Part shown: positions 32,662 to 41,504 of the stretch, in pieces | How the letters are laid out: each line of letters starts with the position of its first letter | How positions within the stretch are numbered: the stretch's first letter is position 1 | Assembly (NCBI GenBank): GCA_947643615.1 | Contig: CANRWO010000006.1 | Coordinates: forward strand, 35,663-99,662 | Direction: 5' to 3' | Length of the DNA: 64,000 bases | DNA from: an uncultured Lachnospiraceae bacterium | GTDB lineage: Bacteria > Bacillota > Clostridia > Lachnospirales > Lachnospiraceae | Translations under genes and position numbers: made by a program | The notes under the pieces: model-generated | The model's database searches: none | The model's input: only the letters and a program-made list of their open reading frames with translations | Told to the model about the DNA's origin: nothing

Positions 32662-34547
32662 TGGGTAAGTCTATGAAACAGAAGGAAATCAGGCAAAAGA
32701 GCCTGTTCGGAATGATCCGGCATGTGCTGGCATTAGAGTGGAAAAGAAATCCTGCATTGATCATCCTCTGCCTTCTGGCGGCATCTGGGATTGGAGTGGT
32801 GGGAGCTGCCAACGTGTTTTTCAAGCAGGCGTTCTTTGATTCCGTGGGCGGCTTGGCGGATGGCAGCTCTACGGTTTCCCGTGCCCTGGCATGGGGTGTG
32901 GGTATGGCGGTTTTCATGGTATTTACACTGGCGCTCAATGCGGCGGCCAATTTGATCTTTAATAATGTCAATATGGTCATTATCGGGCATATGGGTAATC
33001 TCCTGAACAACAAGGCTTCACGGGTGGATCCCATTGTCTATGAGGATAACCGTTACCTGGATCATATCAATAAGGCCTATGTGGGAATGGAGGCGGTGGC
33101 GACGGTCGTATTTACCTCCCTGTCCATCGGTTTGAATGACGTGGCATATTTTGTGTTTATGGGGTGCTACCTTTTTTCCATCAAACCCATGCTGCTGTTG
33201 GTATTCGTCCTTTCCTTCCTGCCAACCATCATAGGATCCTTTATCCGCAGGAACATGTTTGCCAAGATGGAGCACCTGGCGGCTCCCCACCGCAGGAAGT
33301 ATGAATATTTTGAAAAATGCCTTTGCAGCAGAGAGTATGCCAAAGAGACACGTCTATGGCGTGGGGAGAGGTATTTCAAAAGGCTTTTTGGGAGAAGCCT
33401 TGACAAATATACGGATTTACAATGGAAGACCACTAAGCGTTCGGAGCTGGTCATGATCGCGCTGCGGTTCCTGCTGCTGTCAGGATATGTGGGAACCATC
33501 ATAATGCTGTTCTACTATTTGTTCCAGGGAGAGATCAGCGTGGGTGCTTTTGCGGCAATTTTCTCTTCTCTGGATCAGATGTTTGACAATATGGACGGGG
33601 TATTCAATTATGAGATCGGAGCCATCACCAGGAATTTCGGAGCGGCGCAGAATTACTATGCGTTCCTGAACCTGAAGGAGAGGGAGGGCACGGACCCCGG
33701 GGATATAGAGCGTGGGAACATGGAGCTGAAAGGGGTATCCTTTACTTATCCGAACAGCGGGAAACCGGCTCTGGAGGACATCAATCTGACGGTCCGAAAG
33801 GGGGAGACCATCGCCATCGTAGGCGTAAACGGATCGGGAAAATCCACTCTTACCAGGCTGCTTTCAGGACTGTATCTGCCTGACAAGGGCCGGATGCTGG
33901 TGGACGGTAAGGACGCGTGCGACATAGCGCCGGGAATATTGTACCGGAGGGTTTCCGCTGTTTTCCAGCGGTATCAGTCCTACAAAATGTCGGTGGATGA
34001 AAATGTCAGGATATCGGATATGGACAGGATACCGGCCAGGGCAGCGACGGGGCCGGCGGACATGAAAAAGGCCGGAGACGTCAAAAGCTTTCCAGGGAAT
34101 AATGTGCCGGGGGCAGCAGATGGGGAGGCATTAGTCAGGGATGTGTTGGAAAAAGCCGATTTCCCTTTGGACAGCGAGAAGCTGACGGACGGGATTAACA
34201 CCATGCTGGGCAAGGACTTTGGCGGCATCGACTTATCCGGCGGCCAGTGGCAGAGGCTTGCTATAGCCAGAGGGTTGTACCGGGACCATGACATGATTAT
34301 CCTGGATGAGCCTACGGCGGCCATCGACCCGTTGGAGGAAGCGGACATTTACCGCAAGTTCGCGGAGATATCCAGGGATAAGACGGCATTTATCGTAACC
34401 CACAGGCTGGGTTCCGCACAGATTGCCGACCGGATCATTGTAATGGACGCGGGCCATATCGTGGACATGGGAACCCATGAAGAACTGATGCAGCGGGAGG
34501 GCAAGTACCGGGAGATGTACCATGCCCAGGCCAAGTGGTATGCGTAG
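32661..34547 (+). CDS. ABC exporter subunit, pair 2 second member
   Basis: 628-residue paralogue of the product at 28554-30380 with matching motifs GVNGSGKST, LSGGQ, MIILDEPTAAID and THR. Start at the ATG overlapping the upstream TAA, with GGAAGGGG about 10 nt before; an open frame from 32565 is just read-through of the previous gene. After ENVRISDMD the ATPase has an insert of about 40 residues (MKKAGDVKSFPGNN within it) that is absent or short in pair 1. Expected to form a heterodimer with the overlapping partner. Confidence 0.9.
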   Translation: MGKSMKQKEIRQKSLFGMIRHVLALEWKRNPALIILCLLAASGIGVVGAANVFFKQAFFDSVGGLADGSSTVSRALAWGVGMAVFMVFTLALNAAANLIFNNVNMVIIGHMGNLLNNKASRVDPIVYEDNRYLDHINKAYVGMEAVATVVFTSLSIGLNDVAYFVFMGCYLFSIKPMLLLVFVLSFLPTIIGSFIRRNMFAKMEHLAAPHRRKYEYFEKCLCSREYAKETRLWRGERYFKRLFGRSLDKYTDLQWKTTKRSELVMIALRFLLLSGYVGTIIMLFYYLFQGEISVGAFAAIFSSLDQMFDNMDGVFNYEIGAITRNFGAAQNYYAFLNLKEREGTDPGDIERGNMELKGVSFTYPNSGKPALEDINLTVRKGETIAIVGVNGSGKSTLTRLLSGLYLPDKGRMLVDGKDACDIAPGILYRRVSAVFQRYQSYKMSVDENVRISDMDRIPARAATGPADMKKAGDVKSFPGNNVPGAADGEALVRDVLEKADFPLDSEKLTDGINTMLGKDFGGIDLSGGQWQRLAIARGLYRDHDMIILDEPTAAIDPLEEADIYRKFAEISRDKTAFIVTHRLGSAQIADRIIVMDAGHIVDMGTHEELMQREGKYREMYHAQAKWYA

Positions 34548-34689
34548 CCGCTGATGCCGCATCGCACCTTCTTCCGCCTTGCCTTACAGGCCCATCCTAA
34601 TCTGAAATTCTGAAATACAAAGGAATAACGCGACAGTTCCAACAATAGAATCCACGCTTCGCGAGTCTTCTATTGTCATGAATAAAAGG

Positions 34690-34728
34690 CAGGAGAGCCG
34701 GCTTTTGAAAGCTGGCTCTCCTGTTTTC
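34690..34728 (+). terminator. intrinsic terminator after exporter pair 2
   Basis: 15-bp stem CAGGAGAGCCGGCTT / AAGCTGGCTCTCCTG with one G-U pair, then TTTT. A second hairpin (CAATAGAA against TTCTATTG, 34643-34675) lies just upstream. The rest of 34548-34945 shows no gene. Confidence 0.85.
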
Positions 34729-34945
34729 CGGTAACCTATATGCTCTATTTGTTGCCATAAAAGAGAGAACATGAACGACAACATTCAGGCCAATACCACA
34801 GGGTGATTATCCCCTCTTCATTCCGCGTAATTTAGATGAAAGTAATACGGTCAGTATGCCCGCACATTGCATTCAAGGGAGTTTTAACGGACTTGTAATC
34901 ATATATAATGCCTGTATCAAAAGACATTGATCGGAGGTAGGTACA

Positions 34946-35317
34946 ATGGAGAGAAGAGCAGGCGATACCGGATTTTGGGTTGTAACGGCCATTTTGATAC
35001 TTGTTACAGCCTGTTGCTGTGGGGGGACTGTGATGGGCAGGAGCGGTTTCAGCACAGGGGAGCCGGAAAGCTATTACCTGGAATGTGAGCGGCAGCTGGT
35101 GGAAGAAGCCAGGGAATATCTTGGGCGGCAGGGATACGAAAACAGCGGCGTAATGCTGACGCGGGTGGTTGATGTGGACGGGGGAAGGGAATATACATTA
35201 AATATCCACCATAACAGGATCGGCAGGCTGGATGATGAGGAGAAGCAGTGGCTGGCGGAGGGGTTATGGGAAATTGTTTTTACAGACCCGGACTGTACAT
35301 TTTCCATTCATTTATAG
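34946..35317 (+). CDS. small membrane-anchored protein of unknown function
   Basis: 123 residues. One N-terminal transmembrane segment (about 10-31, with CCC at 23-25) is followed by an extracytoplasmic domain of about 85 residues with alternating charged and aromatic positions (REYTLNIHHNRI, EEKQWLAEGLWEIVF). No known family was recognised. GGAGGTAGG lies upstream of the ATG, and TATAAT at 34904-34909 is a possible -10. Standalone gene. Confidence 0.7.
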   Translation: MERRAGDTGFWVVTAILILVTACCCGGTVMGRSGFSTGEPESYYLECERQLVEEAREYLGRQGYENSGVMLTRVVDVDGGREYTLNIHHNRIGRLDDEEKQWLAEGLWEIVFTDPDCTFSIHL

Positions 35318-35362
35318 GGGTGGTAATAAAACAAATAATTATGAGCGAATAATTGGAATTAC

Positions 35363-35391
35363 ATGACATTTTATGAAAATAGGGGTATACT
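35363..35391 (+). promoter_or_regulatory. probable promoter of the DUF1653 gene
   Basis: ATGACA (35363-35368), 17 bp, TATACT (35386-35391), 69 bp before the start codon. Confidence 0.55.
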
Positions 35392-35459
35392 TCTTTTAGG
35401 AAAATTTTACTTATGCTTTCCCGCAGGAAAGAGTTTTAGTTTTGAAAGGAGACCTCTAA

Positions 35460-36335
35460 ATGTCATTCATTCCCAAACCACATGAAATCTATAAACATTT
35501 TAAAGGGAATTTATATCAGATTACAGCAATTGCGGAGCATACAGAAACAGGGGAGACATTGGTGGTCTATCAGGCGATGTACGGTGACTTTAAGACATAT
35601 GCTCGTCCTCTATCCATGTTCATTAGTCCTGTAGACAGGGAGAAGTATCCCGATTCCGCACAGGAGTTCCGGTTTGAATTGCAGGGGCCGGAAGCGGCAC
35701 GGCAGAAGGCTGAAGCGGGTGTGCATGACAGGGCAGCCAGCAGGGAGTCCCAATATGAGGCCCAGGCACGGGTAACTGTTGCGGCAGAGACATCCCTGCA
35801 GGGGAACCCAAAAGCGGCAGAGACATCCTCACAGGAAAGCCGGGAATCGGCAGGGGTGTCCCTGCAGGGGAACCCAAAAGCGGCAGAGACATCCTCACAG
35901 GAAAGCCGGGAATCGGCAGGGGTGTCCCTGCAGGGGAGCCAAAAAGTGGCCGATACATCCGTACAGGATGACCGGGAATTGGCAGCGTCCCCACAGGGAG
36001 AGGGGAAGGCTTCAGGAGGGGCGGGGCAGAATCCGGCGGATGCCGGGGGAGGTTCCGCACAGGAGCTCTCGGGGCCGGAATCGGCAGAGACGGAAGAAGA
36101 TTCCGGGGAATTCCATATTGATCCCCTGGTGCTGGAGTTTCTGGACGCGGACAGCTATGAGCAGCGCCTGAATATCCTTGCGGGACTGCATCACCGTATT
36201 ACGGATGAAATGATTACCACTATGGCCATTGCCTGTGACCTGGAAGTGGGAAGCGGTGATATCGAGGAGCGGTATGAGTCGCTGAAGACCTGCCTGGTGA
36301 CGATGGAGCGGTATGAATGCAACCGTTTGCGGTAA
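35460..36335 (+). CDS. DUF1653 protein with internal tandem repeats
   Basis: 291 residues in three parts. Residues 1-73 are a DUF1653 domain (HEIYKHFKGNLYQITAIA, YQAMYGDF), a small beta-rich fold of unknown function. Residues about 95-205 are a polar, low-complexity region with 22-residue repeats GVSLQGNPKAAETSSQESRE and following SA. Residues about 222-291 are an acidic helical domain (DPLVLEFLDADSYEQRLNIL) seen in other Lachnospiraceae proteins, again uncharacterised. AAAGGAGACC precedes the ATG. The 5'-nucleotidase gene follows after 85 bp and may be in the same unit. Confidence 0.8.
   Translation: MSFIPKPHEIYKHFKGNLYQITAIAEHTETGETLVVYQAMYGDFKTYARPLSMFISPVDREKYPDSAQEFRFELQGPEAARQKAEAGVHDRAASRESQYEAQARVTVAAETSLQGNPKAAETSSQESRESAGVSLQGNPKAAETSSQESRESAGVSLQGSQKVADTSVQDDRELAASPQGEGKASGGAGQNPADAGGGSAQELSGPESAETEEDSGEFHIDPLVLEFLDADSYEQRLNILAGLHHRITDEMITTMAIACDLEVGSGDIEERYESLKTCLVTMERYECNRLR
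35793..35924 (+). repeat. two identical 66-bp tandem repeats inside the DUF1653 gene
   Basis: Units at 35793-35858 and 35859-35924 are identical; a diverged third begins at 35925 and a diverged half-unit precedes. The 66-bp length keeps frame, so copy-number change alters protein length by 22 residues. Confidence 0.9.
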
Positions 36336-36420
36336 AATTGTGGAAGGAACTGTGCGGTATGACGCGAAGCGTGAGACGGCTGTGCCGGTTTTCTGATAAG
36401 GTTTTCCGGAAGGGAGTTTT

Positions 36421-37392
36421 ATGGCATATGGCCCGGATAAGAAAATGGTGGTAGGAGTTTCTTCCAGGACTCTTTTTGACCTGACGATAGAAAATGAAAT
36501 ATTTGAGACACAGGGATTGGATGCCTACTGTAAATACCAGACGGAGCATGAGAAGGATATCTTGAAGCCGGGGCCGGGTTTCCAGCTGGTCAAGGGCCTT
36601 TTGCAGCTTAATGAACGGAGGGAAGGGCCTGAACTGGTGGAGGTTATCATTATGTCCCACAACAGTCCCAACACGGCTCTCAGGATTTTTAACTCGGTGG
36701 CCCACTATAACCTGGCCATCAGCCGGTTTGTGCTGGTCAGCGGGGCATCCCTGGCGCCTTATCTGGCGGCGTTCCATACTGACCTGTTCCTGTCGGCATG
36801 CGAGGAGGATGTACAGTGTGCCATAGACAGCGGCATTGCGGCGGGAATCATCTGCACGGAATATAGTATGCCGTATGAGGCTATGCAGGTGCGGCGAATC
36901 CCTACTGCCACGGCGCAGATCCGCATCGCTTTTGATGGGGATGCGGTATTGTTTGCGGAGGAGTCGGAGCGCATATACCGGGAGAAGGGCCTGAGCGCTT
37001 TTGAGGAAAACGAGCGGGTGCGCGCTATGGAGCCTTTGGCGGAAGGCCCTTTTGCAAAGTTTTTGAGAAAGCTTTCCGACCTGCAGAAAGAATTTGCCTA
37101 TGAGGACTGCCCTGTCAGGACCGCCCTTGTGACCGCCCGCAGCGCTCCGGCCCACGAGAGGGTCCTGCGGACGATCCGGGCATGGGACGTACGTGTGGAC
37201 GAAGTGTTTTTCCTGGGTGGGTTGGAGAAAAAGGAGATTCTGAAGGCCTTTGGCGCCCAGATCTTTTTTGACGACCAACCTTATCACACAGCCGGCGCAG
37301 CGGAATTTGTGCCTGCCGCCAGAGTGCCGTACCGCAGGGGAATGCTGGAAGAACCCCGGAGGGAATGTGAAATGCCCGCAATATCCCAATAA
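36421..37392 (+). CDS. 5'-nucleotidase, cytosolic type (PF06189)
   Basis: 323 residues similar to the 5'-nucleotidase family related to eukaryotic cN-I, which dephosphorylates nucleoside monophosphates. Recognisable blocks are VGVSSRTLFDL near the N-terminus, EVIIMSHNSPNTALRIFNS, FDGDAVLF (HAD-type second aspartate motif) and VFFLGGLEKKEILKAF near the C-terminus. AAGGGAG lies just upstream of the ATG. Substrate preference cannot be read from sequence. Confidence 0.88.
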   Translation: MAYGPDKKMVVGVSSRTLFDLTIENEIFETQGLDAYCKYQTEHEKDILKPGPGFQLVKGLLQLNERREGPELVEVIIMSHNSPNTALRIFNSVAHYNLAISRFVLVSGASLAPYLAAFHTDLFLSACEEDVQCAIDSGIAAGIICTEYSMPYEAMQVRRIPTATAQIRIAFDGDAVLFAEESERIYREKGLSAFEENERVRAMEPLAEGPFAKFLRKLSDLQKEFAYEDCPVRTALVTARSAPAHERVLRTIRAWDVRVDEVFFLGGLEKKEILKAFGAQIFFDDQPYHTAGAAEFVPAARVPYRRGMLEEPRRECEMPAISQ

Positions 37393-37443
37393 AAGATGAC
37401 AGGATGCAGGTGCAATCAGAAGCACTGCAAACGGAGTGGCAAT

Positions 37444-39204
37444 ATGAAATACAACCATATAATACAGGGACGTTTTCTGGAGCGTCCCAACCGCTTTATT
37501 GCAAAAGTGGAGACGGGCGGCAGTGTGGAGACGGTGCATGTCAAAAACACGGGGCGCTGCAAGGAGCTTTTGGCAAAAGGCGCCCGGGTCTACCTGGAAA
37601 AGAGCGATAACCCGGGGAGGACTACCGCTTACGACCTGGTAGCGGTGGAAAAAGGAAAACGGATGGTCAATATGGATTCCCAGGCGCCCAACAAGGCTGT
37701 AGGAGAGTGGCTTCTCGAGAGAGAACTCTTCCCCGGCCTTGTTTCGGTGCATCCGGAGACTTCTTACGGCAATTCCCGGTTTGATTTTTATGTAGAAACT
37801 TCATCGGAAAAGATATTTATAGAAGTAAAAGGAGTGACGTTGGAGGAGGACGGCGTGGTACGTTTCCCCGACGCGCCCTCGGACAGGGCGGTAAAACATG
37901 TGGAAGAGCTGATTCGGGCGAAAAAGGACGGATACCGGGTGTTTGTGCTTTTTGTGGTCCAGATGGAGGGCGTACGCTATTTTTCACCCAATTACGGCAC
38001 CCACAGGGAGTTTGCGGAAACGCTGTGCAGGGCGAAAGAAGCGGGGGTGGAAATCCTGGCTTACGACTGCATGGTAACGGCGGATTCCATGCGGATCAAC
38101 CGGCCTGTCCCTGTGAAGTTTACGGAAGACTACGAATTATTGAGCCGTATTCCCATTCCGCTGCTTCAGTGGTATGATAAGAACAGGCGCATTCTCCCCT
38201 GGAGGGAGGATGCATCCCCCTACAGGGTATGGGTGTCGGAAATTATGCTGCAGCAGACCCGGGTGGAAGCGGTAAAGCCATATTTTGAGAAATTCATGAA
38301 GGCATTTCCCGACATAGGGTCCCTTGCCGGGGCGGAAGAGGAAACTTTGTTAAAGCTCTGGGAGGGATTGGGTTACTATAACAGGGTGCGCAACCTGCAG
38401 AAGGCTGCTATCCAAATACAGGAAGAGTACGGAGGGAAGATGCCCTCAGAGTATGAGGAGCTGTTAAAGCTGAAGGGGATCGGCAGCTATACGGCCGGGG
38501 CGGTGGCTTCCATTGCCTGTGGGAGAGCAGTCCCTGCGGTGGACGGCAATGTGCTCCGGGTGCTTTCCAGGGTCAGGGGGGATCCGCGGCAGATCAGTGA
38601 CCCAAAAGTAAAAGCAGCGGTGGAGAGGGAGTTGGGGGAGGTCATACCCATAGGCCGCCCCGGTGATTTTAACCAGGCAATGATGGAAATAGGAGCCTGC
38701 GTCTGCATTCCCAATGGAGCGCCTCAGTGCGCCGGCTGTCCCCTGCAGGAGATATGCAGGGCACACAGGGCCGGGGAGGAGCAGTCGTATCCCCAAAAGG
38801 CTGCAAAGAGAAAACGCATTGTGGAAGAAAAGACGGTTCTGGTGGTCCGGGATGAAAACCGCACGGCAATCCGCAAACGGGCAGAAAAGGGTCTGCTGGC
38901 GGGGATGTACGAGCTGCCTTCCATGGAAGGTTTTTGCACGGCGGAGGAGGTGGCTGCTTACCTTGCCGGAAACGGGTTAAAACCGCTGCGTATCCAACCC
39001 CTCCAGGAGGCAAAGCATATATTTACACACAGGGAATGGCACATGAAAGGGTATCTGGTCCGTGTGGATGAACTGGAACCCAGGAAGGCGGAGGGCCAAT
39101 CGGCGGATTGGATTTATGTAGAACCCCGGGATACAGAGGGGAAGTATCCGATACCGTCGGCTTTCAGCGCATATAGGAAATATGTTTCGTCCAGGCCGGT
39201 GTAA
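37444..39204 (+). CDS. SfsA nuclease fused to MutY adenine glycosylase
   Basis: One 586-residue frame joins two normally separate proteins. Residues 1-225 are SfsA, with the nuclease-like pair D114 (SRFDFYV) and E127-x-K129 (FIEVKGVTL). Residues 232-586 are MutY, which removes adenine opposite 8-oxoguanine: catalytic E266 (SEIMLQQTRV), helix-hairpin-helix LKGIGSYTAGA, D367 (AVDGNV), a 4Fe-4S cysteine set with spacing C-x7-C-x2-C-x5-C, and a C-terminal NUDIX-like domain (RAEKGLLAGMYELPSMEG). No stop, frameshift or internal start is visible at the junction. Start at 37444 follows GGAG with a 7-nt spacer; the frame from 37396 is not SfsA-like. Confidence 0.92.
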   Translation: MKYNHIIQGRFLERPNRFIAKVETGGSVETVHVKNTGRCKELLAKGARVYLEKSDNPGRTTAYDLVAVEKGKRMVNMDSQAPNKAVGEWLLERELFPGLVSVHPETSYGNSRFDFYVETSSEKIFIEVKGVTLEEDGVVRFPDAPSDRAVKHVEELIRAKKDGYRVFVLFVVQMEGVRYFSPNYGTHREFAETLCRAKEAGVEILAYDCMVTADSMRINRPVPVKFTEDYELLSRIPIPLLQWYDKNRRILPWREDASPYRVWVSEIMLQQTRVEAVKPYFEKFMKAFPDIGSLAGAEEETLLKLWEGLGYYNRVRNLQKAAIQIQEEYGGKMPSEYEELLKLKGIGSYTAGAVASIACGRAVPAVDGNVLRVLSRVRGDPRQISDPKVKAAVERELGEVIPIGRPGDFNQAMMEIGACVCIPNGAPQCAGCPLQEICRAHRAGEEQSYPQKAAKRKRIVEEKTVLVVRDENRTAIRKRAEKGLLAGMYELPSMEGFCTAEEVAAYLAGNGLKPLRIQPLQEAKHIFTHREWHMKGYLVRVDELEPRKAEGQSADWIYVEPRDTEGKYPIPSAFSAYRKYVSSRPV

Positions 39205-39264
39205 TTTCCAATCGCGAGTTTGTGTCTATGCGCTGTTCGGCACAAACCCGTAAGCCATGTTATG

Positions 39265-39374
39265 GCTTAGATTGAAAAATAAGTCTGATGACTTTATTTT
39301 TCAATCGGCAATTTGAGTCAGAGCCTCAAATATGCCCTGATCGCAGTAAACTGCTTTGACATGGAGGCTTAGTG
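39265..39374 (+). repeat. interspersed repeat family B, copy 2
   Basis: Matches 16379-16459 across about 80 bp and then the TAAACTGCT...GACATGGAGG end motif, but lacks the 44-bp internal hairpin of that copy. The ATTGAAAAATAAGTC / GACTTTATTTTTCAAT hairpin could serve as a terminator for the upstream SfsA-MutY gene. The remainder of 39205-39509 shows no gene. Confidence 0.75.
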
Positions 39375-39509
39375 CAACAAAGCAGCGCGGAAATGAGGAT
39401 AATTCTCACAAATTGTTTGTGTCGCTGTAAGCGGCATGACGGGAAGTTTGAAAGTAAACTTTCAAATTTTGATTGGTATATGCGCTGAAGCGCATACGGA
39501 GGTGTAAAA

Positions 39510-40538
39510 ATGAAATTACTGTCAATAGCGGTTCCGTGTTACAATTCGGAGGGTTATATGCGAAAGTGCGTGGAATCCCTGCTGGCAGGCGGGGAGGATG
39601 TGGAGATCATCATAGTGGACGATGGCTCCACAAAGGACAACACTGGGAAAATTGCAGACGAATATGCAGAGAATTACCCGTCCATTGTCAAGGCGGTGCA
39701 TCAGGAGAACGGAGGCCATGGCGCTGCAGTAAATGCAGGACTTGACAATGCCACAGGGCTCTATTTCAAGGTGGTGGACAGCGATGACTGGCTGAAAAAG
39801 GAGGCATACCTGCAGGCCCTTGATATTTTGAGGGATTTCGTGGGAGGCAGAGAGACGCTGGACATGCTGGTGTGCAATTTTGTCTACGAGAAGGAAGGGG
39901 AGAAACGCAAAAAAGTCATGCATTACCGCCATATTCTCCCGGTGGACAGGATCTTCACCTGGGAGGACTGCCGTCATTTTGCAAAAGGGCATTATATTTT
40001 GATGCACTCGGTGATTTTCCGTACCAGGCTGTTGCGTGAATGCGGGCTCAGGCTGCCGGAGCATACTTTTTATGTGGACAATCTTTATGTCTTTGAGCCG
40101 CTGCCCTATGTCCGCAGCATTTATTATCTTGACGTTAATCTTTACCGTTATTATATAGGGAGGGCGGACCAGTCGGTAAACGAGGAGGTCATGATATCCC
40201 GCATTGACCAGCAGATCAAAGTGAACAAGATCATGATGGATTATCTGGTGGAGAGAAAGCTGGAACTGATCAAGAATAAAAGGCTGTATCAATATATGCG
40301 AAATTACCTGGAGATCATTACTACGGTATCGTCCGTGCTTTTAATACGGGCAGGCACGGAGGAAGATCTGGAAAAGAAAAAAGAGCTGTGGAATTATTTG
40401 AAAGAAAAGGACAGAAGCCTGTACTACTGGCTCAGGGGGGGTATTATGGGCAGTACCATGAACCTGCCCGGCCGGGGCGGAAGGCGGTTTTCCGTGGATG
40501 CATACAAGATATGCCAGAAGATATTTAAGTTTAACTGA
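39510..40538 (+). CDS. family 2 glycosyltransferase
   Basis: 342-residue enzyme with a GT-A fold: N-terminal LLSIAVPCYNSEGYMRKCVE, nucleotide-binding EIIIVDDGSTKD, and the metal-binding VVDSDDWL motif near residue 89-96. The C-terminal half has no clear transmembrane helices, so it is probably cytoplasmic or peripherally bound. GGAGG lies upstream. Acceptor and sugar donor unknown; no polysaccharide cluster surrounds it. Confidence 0.87.
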   Translation: MKLLSIAVPCYNSEGYMRKCVESLLAGGEDVEIIIVDDGSTKDNTGKIADEYAENYPSIVKAVHQENGGHGAAVNAGLDNATGLYFKVVDSDDWLKKEAYLQALDILRDFVGGRETLDMLVCNFVYEKEGEKRKKVMHYRHILPVDRIFTWEDCRHFAKGHYILMHSVIFRTRLLRECGLRLPEHTFYVDNLYVFEPLPYVRSIYYLDVNLYRYYIGRADQSVNEEVMISRIDQQIKVNKIMMDYLVERKLELIKNKRLYQYMRNYLEIITTVSSVLLIRAGTEEDLEKKKELWNYLKEKDRSLYYWLRGGIMGSTMNLPGRGGRRFSVDAYKICQKIFKFN

Positions 40539-40555
40539 CCGTGAAACACCTCAGG

Positions 40556-41236
40556 TTAATCTACCTGAGGTGTCTTTTTGTTGTTATGCTGTGTGCCTGT
40601 CGCCGTGATCCAGTCGCGTTTGTACACCAACACGTACATGAACGCCCCCAGGAAAACTCCCGTGATTACATCAAATAAGGAATGCTGCTTGATGAATACG
40701 GTGGACAGAATAATGGAAAACGCCAAGATGCCGGAGCCTATGGAGATCAGTTTCCTGCTTCGGAGCGTCTTGTTGTGCATTACGGCAAGGTGGGCCCCGA
40801 TGGAATTATATACATGGATACTGGGCCAAAGGTTCGTGGGAGTATCGGTTTTCCAGAGGGCAGAGACCAGGGAAGTGAAAATATTGTCCCTGGGCATTTG
40901 GGTAAGCCGCAGGTCATGGCCGTTGGGAAAAAGGGTGGATATGATCAGGAAGACGGTCATACCCGTAAACAGGAAAGCGCATGCTTTATAGTAGTCTGTT
41001 TTATTCTTGAAAAAGAGAAAGACAACTACGGCTGACACATAGGCAAACCATAAAAGATACGGGACAATGAAAACCTCGCAAAAGGGGATGTGGTCGTCCA
41101 CCGACATGTGTATGATATGGTAATCTTTGGTAACGGTACGTTCCAGCCATGTAAACCAGCTCAGGTAAATGGCGCCGTAGATGAACAGGGGGATTGCGTG
41201 TCCATATTTATGACAAAAAATCTTAAGGTTTTTCAT
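40556..41236 (-). CDS. PAP2-superfamily membrane phosphatase
   Basis: 226-residue integral membrane protein with about six helices and the lipid phosphatase motifs PSIHVYNS (PSxH) and KQHSLFDVITG (Hx3D). It probably acts on lipid phosphates such as phosphatidic acid or undecaprenyl diphosphate. The start at 41236 is chosen because the frame from 41272 has no ribosome site and begins in the 30-bp repeat; AAAGGA lies about 12 nt before 41236. A minus-strand promoter TTGCAA-N16-TATACT (41461-41434) would start the transcript upstream of the repeats. Convergent with the glycosyltransferase. Confidence 0.82.
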   Translation of the reverse strand: MKNLKIFCHKYGHAIPLFIYGAIYLSWFTWLERTVTKDYHIIHMSVDDHIPFCEVFIVPYLLWFAYVSAVVVFLFFKNKTDYYKACAFLFTGMTVFLIISTLFPNGHDLRLTQMPRDNIFTSLVSALWKTDTPTNLWPSIHVYNSIGAHLAVMHNKTLRSRKLISIGSGILAFSIILSTVFIKQHSLFDVITGVFLGAFMYVLVYKRDWITATGTQHNNKKTPQVD

Positions 41237-41275
41237 TTCCGGTTTTGATCCTTTCAGGTGCGAACCATCCATTTT

Positions 41276-41365
41276 TCAGCAAGCAGCGCATAAGCCGATG
41301 ACATATCAGCAAGCAGCGAATGGGCCAATGACATATCAGCAAGCAACCCATGGACTGGCGACGTA
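41276..41365 (-). repeat. three imperfect 30-bp tandem repeats in the PAP2 gene leader
   Basis: Units begin TCAGCAAGCA and end GACATA or GACGTA on the plus strand (about 41276, 41306 and 41336). They lie between the predicted minus-strand promoter and the PAP2 start codon, so they would form part of its 5' UTR. Confidence 0.6.
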
Positions 41366-41433
41366 TCGGTTGGCCGTGAGCGCTCCTGCGGAGGGTTCTG
41401 ATTTTACATAAATGACAATTTGCTTTATTTAGT

Positions 41434-41461
41434 AGTATAGCCGGAAAAAATGAAATTGCAA
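41434..41461 (-). promoter_or_regulatory. probable promoter of the PAP2 gene
   Basis: Minus strand TTGCAA (41456-41461), 16 bp, TATACT (41434-41439). Confidence 0.45.
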
Positions 41462-41504
41462 TACTTTTTTTCTTAAGATTTGGTTGCCTCATGGAGAAAA
41501 TGTG

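Noticed and set aside
24585..34547. bacteriocin or lantibiotic export cluster
   Set aside because: No C39 peptidase domain, modification enzyme or double-glycine precursor was found among the exporters.
36220..37752. 510-codon open frame on the minus strand
   Set aside because: Antisense to the 5'-nucleotidase and SfsA-MutY genes; composition (many His, Arg, Pro, Cys) and absence of any domain mark it as a shadow frame.
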